Assembly: GCA_964415445.1 (NCBI GenBank)
Contig: CAYQAE010000054.1
Span: 3,866 to 12,822 of the forward strand
Direction of reading: 5' to 3'
Source: CAYQAE01 sp964415445 [NCBI: uncultured archaeon]
GTDB taxonomy: Archaea; CAYQAE01
Length of the DNA stretch: 8,957 nt
The stretch's first letter is position 1, and every line of letters starts with the position of its first letter. A program made the position numbers and the translations under genes. Under the pieces are notes generated by a model that was given only the letters and a program-made list of their open reading frames with translations, had not been told where the DNA came from and did not search any database. Of this stretch, positions 5,567-8,957 are shown piece after piece.

Positions 5567-6364
5567 TTATTTTATTTTTCTCAATATTTCATTATAGAAT
5601 TGCATTTCCCTAGCGAGGGATGTTTTACCTTCTAATATCACCGGCATAGTTTCAAGTTTTTCTGATTTTTTCTTTAATCTTTTTTTGAGTTTTAATTCTT
5701 TGAGAAAATATTGTAAATATTTTTTCATTTTAAATTCGCCTTCTTGTACAGGCAACGAACTAATGTGAATATGTCTTACCCAATCTTTAATTTTTTTATA
5801 TCTGGATTTTTGTTTTTCTTCTTCTACTCCTAATAAATTTATAATATCTAAGTTAGCACCAAATCTATCATGTTTAATACGTTTTAGGACATATTTTAGT
5901 TCTTTTGGGTCACTACATAGTTTAGATGGTTTTAACATGGTATTTTCTAATAAAATATTAATGTTAGTACCTTCTGTATAACCAAGGTAGTGTTTTATTA
6001 CTTTAATTACCCTCTTAAGTGCTTTTTTTCTACTATCTCCATGAAAATATCCAGCATGAAATATAATTCGATCTGAGCCTATAGCTTTTGCAAAATCAAG
6101 ATCTTTTTCATGTCTTTTTATTTCCTTATCTGTGGCATTTGGAAGATCAATATTTCTATATGCTGAATGCACAGAGAAATTTTCTATCTTTGAATAGTTA
6201 GGTTTAGAATTTATAATTTCAATAACTTCAGAAAAACTTTCTTTTAGTAGTTCTGTTTTTAATTCAACCCAATCCATTTCAAGATATGTTGCTACTTTTA
6301 ATACAAATTTGAGACTTTCTCCTCGAAATAAAGTATTTGATAATCCTATTTTAATTTCTATCAC
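5567..6364 (-). CDS. TIM-barrel protein, endonuclease IV / sugar isomerase-like fold
   Basis: This 265-residue single-domain protein has the landmarks of the AP endonuclease 2 / xylose isomerase-like TIM barrel: first strand IKIGLSN (about 4-10), FSVHSAYRN with H66, IIFHAGYF with H103, ILLENT with E140, ANLDIIN with D173, HIHISS with H198 and H200, and VILEG with E245. These match the order of metal ligands in endonuclease IV. The histidine usually three residues after the D173-type aspartate is replaced by N176, so the trinuclear zinc site would be incomplete. It could be a repair nuclease or a sugar epimerase/isomerase; the sequence alone does not decide. A TAG stop directly precedes the GTG at 6364-6362 in frame, so GTG is the first possible canonical start. 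That GTG lies inside AGGTGAT, a perfect Shine-Dalgarno-like string. The gene is divergent from the radical SAM gene, with a 97-base gap. Confidence 0.78.
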   Translation of the reverse strand: MIEIKIGLSNTLFRGESLKFVLKVATYLEMDWVELKTELLKESFSEVIEIINSKPNYSKIENFSVHSAYRNIDLPNATDKEIKRHEKDLDFAKAIGSDRIIFHAGYFHGDSRKKALKRVIKVIKHYLGYTEGTNINILLENTMLKPSKLCSDPKELKYVLKRIKHDRFGANLDIINLLGVEEEKQKSRYKKIKDWVRHIHISSLPVQEGEFKMKKYLQYFLKELKLKKRLKKKSEKLETMPVILEGKTSLAREMQFYNEILRKIK

Positions 6365-6411
6365 CTAATGTAGTATATCTTTATGGATTGAGAAACTTGA
6401 CACTGAATCTA

Positions 6412-6427
6412 AATTTTTTATAATTAA
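6412..6427. promoter_or_regulatory. Candidate bidirectional TATA region between divergent genes
   Basis: TTTTTTATAATTAA on the plus strand and TTAATTATAAAAAA on the minus strand can both serve as TATA boxes. They would start RNA near 6445 toward the radical SAM gene and near 6394 toward the TIM-barrel gene, leaving leaders of roughly 15-30 bases. Confidence 0.45.
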
Positions 6428-6461
6428 TCTATTTGTAAAAACTTTTTGTGTTTTATCTAAA

Positions 6462-7883
6462 TTGGAGGTATATCAAACGTCAATACTTAAGTTAACAGAA
6501 AATTTGATTAATAATTTTTTTACGAGGCATTTTATTAAAAAATCAGCAAAAAAATGCAAACATTGTGGATCTGATATTATTGAAAATGCTTTATTTGATA
6601 GAAATGGTTGTATATATTGCAATTTCTATGCTAGATTATTTTCTTTAATTTTGAAAATATCAATGAATTCATTTGGTTTAGATAAAAATAAGCTTCATGA
6701 TTTTTTTTCAGTTGATATAAATTTGCGTGCATTGAAAAATGTCCTAAAGGGCTTGGCAAAATATAATTTTAGAAGACCATTTACCACTTATTTCCCTTTT
6801 ATGGTGGTTTGGGATATAACCTACAAATGCAACCTCCGCTGTAAGCATTGCTATTCTGCAAATAATCTTGTTAGAAATGAGTTAGATACCCTAGATGCCA
6901 AAAATATTATTTCATATTTTGCAAAAAACGGGCTTCTATACATTGCTTTTGCGGGTGGAGAACCACTTATGCGAGATGATATTTTTGATCTTATCAAACA
7001 TTGTTCAGATCAAGGTATATATACTTCAATTGCAACAAATGGAACATTAATTACAAAAGAAGTTGCAAAAAAACTCAAGGATTCAGGTATTTGGTATGTT
7101 GAGATTAGTTTAGATGGAAATAAAGATACCCATGAATGGTTGCGTGGAAAAAATACTTACCAAAGAACAATTGAGGGGATAAAAAATTCAGTAAATGAAG
7201 ATCTAGGAACAGGTATTGCAACTACTGTTACTAAACGCAATTTAGATGAAATTGATGATATAATAAAAGTTACAAAAGATCTAGGTGCTACAAGAAATGT
7301 TTTTTTCAATTTTATACCAACAGGTAGTGCAAAAGATCTTGATGAAGATTTAGAACCTAGACAGTTAGAGAATTTTTTAGAAAATATTTATTTAATGATT
7401 TGCAATGATTATAATGCAGTATCTACTGCTCCACAATTTGCAAGAGTGGGATTTTCACATTGTACTTCTTCCCATGGATCAGATCCTGCAGTAATTGCAC
7501 ACTTCAGTCATGGTAAAATGCTGCAAGATAAACTTTCTGAAAGAAACCTAAAACTTTTGGAATTTATCGGAGGCTGTGGTGCAGGTAGATTATATTGCTC
7601 ATTGCGTCCTAATGGTGATATTCAGCCTTGTGTATTTTTGCCAAAAGTTTTGGGAAATATTAAGAGAGATAATTTTGAAACAATTTGGAAAAACCATCCT
7701 ATATTATTAAAATTAAGAGATAGATCAAAACTTAAGGGTTCATGTGGCAGTTGCAGATATAAATATATATGTGGAGGTTGTCGAGCAAAAAGTTATTCTT
7801 ATTTTGGGGATATTTGTGCATCAGACCCATGTTGTATCTATTTTAAAAATAATGGTCAAATAAATAAAATAAAAGAAAAATAA
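6462..7883 (+). CDS. Radical SAM protein with N-terminal Cys4 knuckle and SPASM-like C-terminus
   Basis: This 473-residue protein carries the radical SAM cluster motif CNLRCKHC (C123, C127, C130), which binds a 4Fe-4S cluster and S-adenosylmethionine. It is followed by FAGGEPL (the GGEP strand) and ATNGT. Before the barrel lies a short knuckle with C32, C35, C50 and C53, probably a metal site. After the barrel is a cysteine-rich SPASM/twitch-like region: C372 and C379 in GCGAGRLYC, C390 in NGDIQPC, then C428, C431, C437, C440, C452, C457 and C458, enough for one or two extra clusters. This layout resembles NirJ/AhbC/AhbD-type heme-modifying enzymes and peptide-modifying SPASM enzymes. No precursor peptide or heme gene is visible, so the substrate is unknown. 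The start is uncertain: the first canonical in-frame codon is TTG at 6462, overlapping GGAGGT (6464-6469). The protein is cytoplasmic, with no membrane segments. Confidence 0.85.
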   Translation: MEVYQTSILKLTENLINNFFTRHFIKKSAKKCKHCGSDIIENALFDRNGCIYCNFYARLFSLILKISMNSFGLDKNKLHDFFSVDINLRALKNVLKGLAKYNFRRPFTTYFPFMVVWDITYKCNLRCKHCYSANNLVRNELDTLDAKNIISYFAKNGLLYIAFAGGEPLMRDDIFDLIKHCSDQGIYTSIATNGTLITKEVAKKLKDSGIWYVEISLDGNKDTHEWLRGKNTYQRTIEGIKNSVNEDLGTGIATTVTKRNLDEIDDIIKVTKDLGATRNVFFNFIPTGSAKDLDEDLEPRQLENFLENIYLMICNDYNAVSTAPQFARVGFSHCTSSHGSDPAVIAHFSHGKMLQDKLSERNLKLLEFIGGCGAGRLYCSLRPNGDIQPCVFLPKVLGNIKRDNFETIWKNHPILLKLRDRSKLKGSCGSCRYKYICGGCRAKSYSYFGDICASDPCCIYFKNNGQINKIKEK

Positions 7884-8002
7884 GGGAGGGAAATTAAACC
7901 ATTGTGCTACTCCAACTTGTTCCACTCTCCTTATATATAACATTGTAAAACATAGTATTTAAATCTTATCAATAAAAAGTATGGAGTATCTATATAATAT
8001 AT
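7884..8002. other. Convergent intergenic gap
   Basis: This 119-base gap separates the ends of the radical SAM gene (plus) and the channel gene (minus). It holds TTATATATAA at 7931-7940, the same palindrome seen at 1404 and 2371, and a T run on the minus strand near 7974-7978 that may end channel-gene transcription. TAAGG (7881-7885) and CCTTA (7929-7933) could pair weakly. I see no gene. Confidence 0.4.
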
Positions 8003-8957
8003 TTATTTGTCTGATTTGGGTTCAACCAAATTTGCAAGTTTTGCCATACTTTTTTCATTTCCCATTGCCACAATTACATCTCCTTCCTCAATGGTATAGG
8101 TGGCAGGTGGATTATTTATTACTTCTTTATCCCTATTTATAGCAACTACAGTTGTACCTGTAACTTTACGAATATTTGCGTCTTTTAGAGTTTTATTTAT
8201 AAGTTGTGAGTTCTTTACTACTGTAAAATAAGCTAATTTTAAATCTTTGGCGATACTAATTTTGTCATAAAATTCTACCATCGAAGGCTGAAGTATAGAT
8301 CGTGAGATCATTCTACCTACTACAACATCGGGTGAGAGTACTTTATTTGCTCCTACTTTATATAATTTATCTACTACTTCTTCAGTATTTGCAATTGATG
8401 CTATATATAAATTTGGATTTAATTCTCGAGCTGTAATTATTACAAATATATTTTTTGCATCATCATCAAAGGTAGTAACTAATGATTTTGCATTTTCTAT
8501 ACCTGCTTGTTTTAGAACACTTTCTTCAGAAGGATTCCCTGTTATTACTTTAAATTCTGTTGATTTAAGTCTTTTAGTCTCTTCTTGGCCTTGAGTAATT
8601 ACCAAACATTGCTTATCTGCTTTTTTAAATTCTTCAGCTATAATTTTTCCATATCTACTATATTCACATACTATATAATGATTTTTTAAATCAGATCCAT
8701 CATAACTCAATCCTAACACCTCTTCAACTTCTTTTCTTACCATTAGAGAAAATATGACCTGTATTAAATAGAGGAAGGAAGTAACACCTCCAAAAATAAA
8801 AATAAGTGTTATTAACTTACCTAAAGTCGATTTTGGAATAATATCCCCATATCCAACAGTAGTTAATGTGGTTATAGCCCAATATAATGAATTAGTAATA
8901 CTTTCATCTTCTAAAACAGCGAAAAATACTGTTCCAAAAGTTAGACTGATGAACAAA
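8003..8957 (-). CDS. MthK-like potassium channel with RCK domain (N-terminus outside window)
   Basis: The visible 317 residues run from the end of the first membrane helix to the stop codon. They include the pore helix and selectivity filter TTVGYGD (about residues 32-38 of the fragment), the inner helix (about 45-70), an RCK (TrkA-N) domain beginning HYIVCEYSRYG, and a TrkA-C domain ending in IEEGDVIVAMGN. This is the order found in MthK-type two-helix channels, which let K+ cross the membrane under control of a cytoplasmic gating ring. The usual glycine-rich nucleotide loop G-x-G-x-x-G is altered to E-Y-S-R-Y-G. Of the MthK calcium ligands, an aspartate is present (FDDDAKN), but the two glutamates of MthK (AEAER) read ASIAN here, so a different ligand is likely. 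The TTG at 8956-8954 is probably an internal leucine codon; the true start lies beyond the right edge. Confidence 0.9.
   Translation of the reverse strand, partial: LFISLTFGTVFFAVLEDESITNSLYWAITTLTTVGYGDIIPKSTLGKLITLIFIFGGVTSFLYLIQVIFSLMVRKEVEEVLGLSYDGSDLKNHYIVCEYSRYGKIIAEEFKKADKQCLVITQGQEETKRLKSTEFKVITGNPSEESVLKQAGIENAKSLVTTFDDDAKNIFVIITARELNPNLYIASIANTEEVVDKLYKVGANKVLSPDVVVGRMISRSILQPSMVEFYDKISIAKDLKLAYFTVVKNSQLINKTLKDANIRKVTGTTVVAINRDKEVINNPPATYTIEEGDVIVAMGNEKSMAKLANLVEPKSDK

Noticed and set aside
7890-7935. tRNA-like string (GTAGCACAATGG) on the minus strand, possible tRNA remnant or att site
   Set aside because: It resembles only a D-arm; there is no acceptor, anticodon or T-arm around it.
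1-8957. CRISPR array, integrase, transposase or defence cluster
   Set aside because: No regularly spaced repeats and no such protein motifs; the two-gene nucleotidyltransferase module is the only defence-like item.

Overview
The window looks like an AT-rich archaeal chromosome, most likely from a euryarchaeon. Three things point that way. There is a small RNA with the strict spacing of an archaeal box C/D guide. Several genes are preceded by TATA-type promoters. There is also an MthK-like potassium channel gene. A narrower placement (for example within the methanogens) is a guess from style and base composition. No ribosomal, tRNA or CRISPR locus is present.

Left part (1-1330, minus strand): the first 191 codons of a GT4-like glycosyltransferase that runs off the left edge, preceded by an unrecognised seven-helix membrane protein.

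Middle left (1400-2500, minus strand): a two-gene, toxin-antitoxin-like module made of a nucleotidyltransferase-fold protein and a 54-residue partner overlapping it by ATGA. The module is bracketed by two related copies of a small-RNA element. The right copy (2394-2465) is intact and reads as a double-guide box C/D sRNA. Both of its guides place the N+5 methylation target on the C of a CAA or CAU anticodon, predicting 2'-O-methylation of C34 in tRNA-Leu(CAA) and tRNA-Met(CAU). The left copy (1421-1464) keeps only the D-box half. A third fragment (5501-5526), just after the ATPase gene, keeps only the C-box half. These are the most interesting objects in the window.

Centre (2773-5496, plus strand): a complete P2-type cation ATPase with all catalytic motifs but an altered ion-site residue. 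Its codon use looks less AT-biased than its neighbours', so it may be an import.

Right part: a TIM-barrel protein of the endonuclease IV / sugar isomerase fold (minus) and a radical SAM protein with an N-terminal four-cysteine knuckle and a cysteine-rich C-terminus (plus) are divergently transcribed from a 97-base gap. In both, the only usable canonical start codon lies inside a Shine-Dalgarno-like sequence. The window ends in the pore and RCK region of a two-helix potassium channel (minus) whose N-terminus lies outside. Apart from the two-gene module and the shared promoter region of the divergent pair, I see no reason to link the genes into one pathway.
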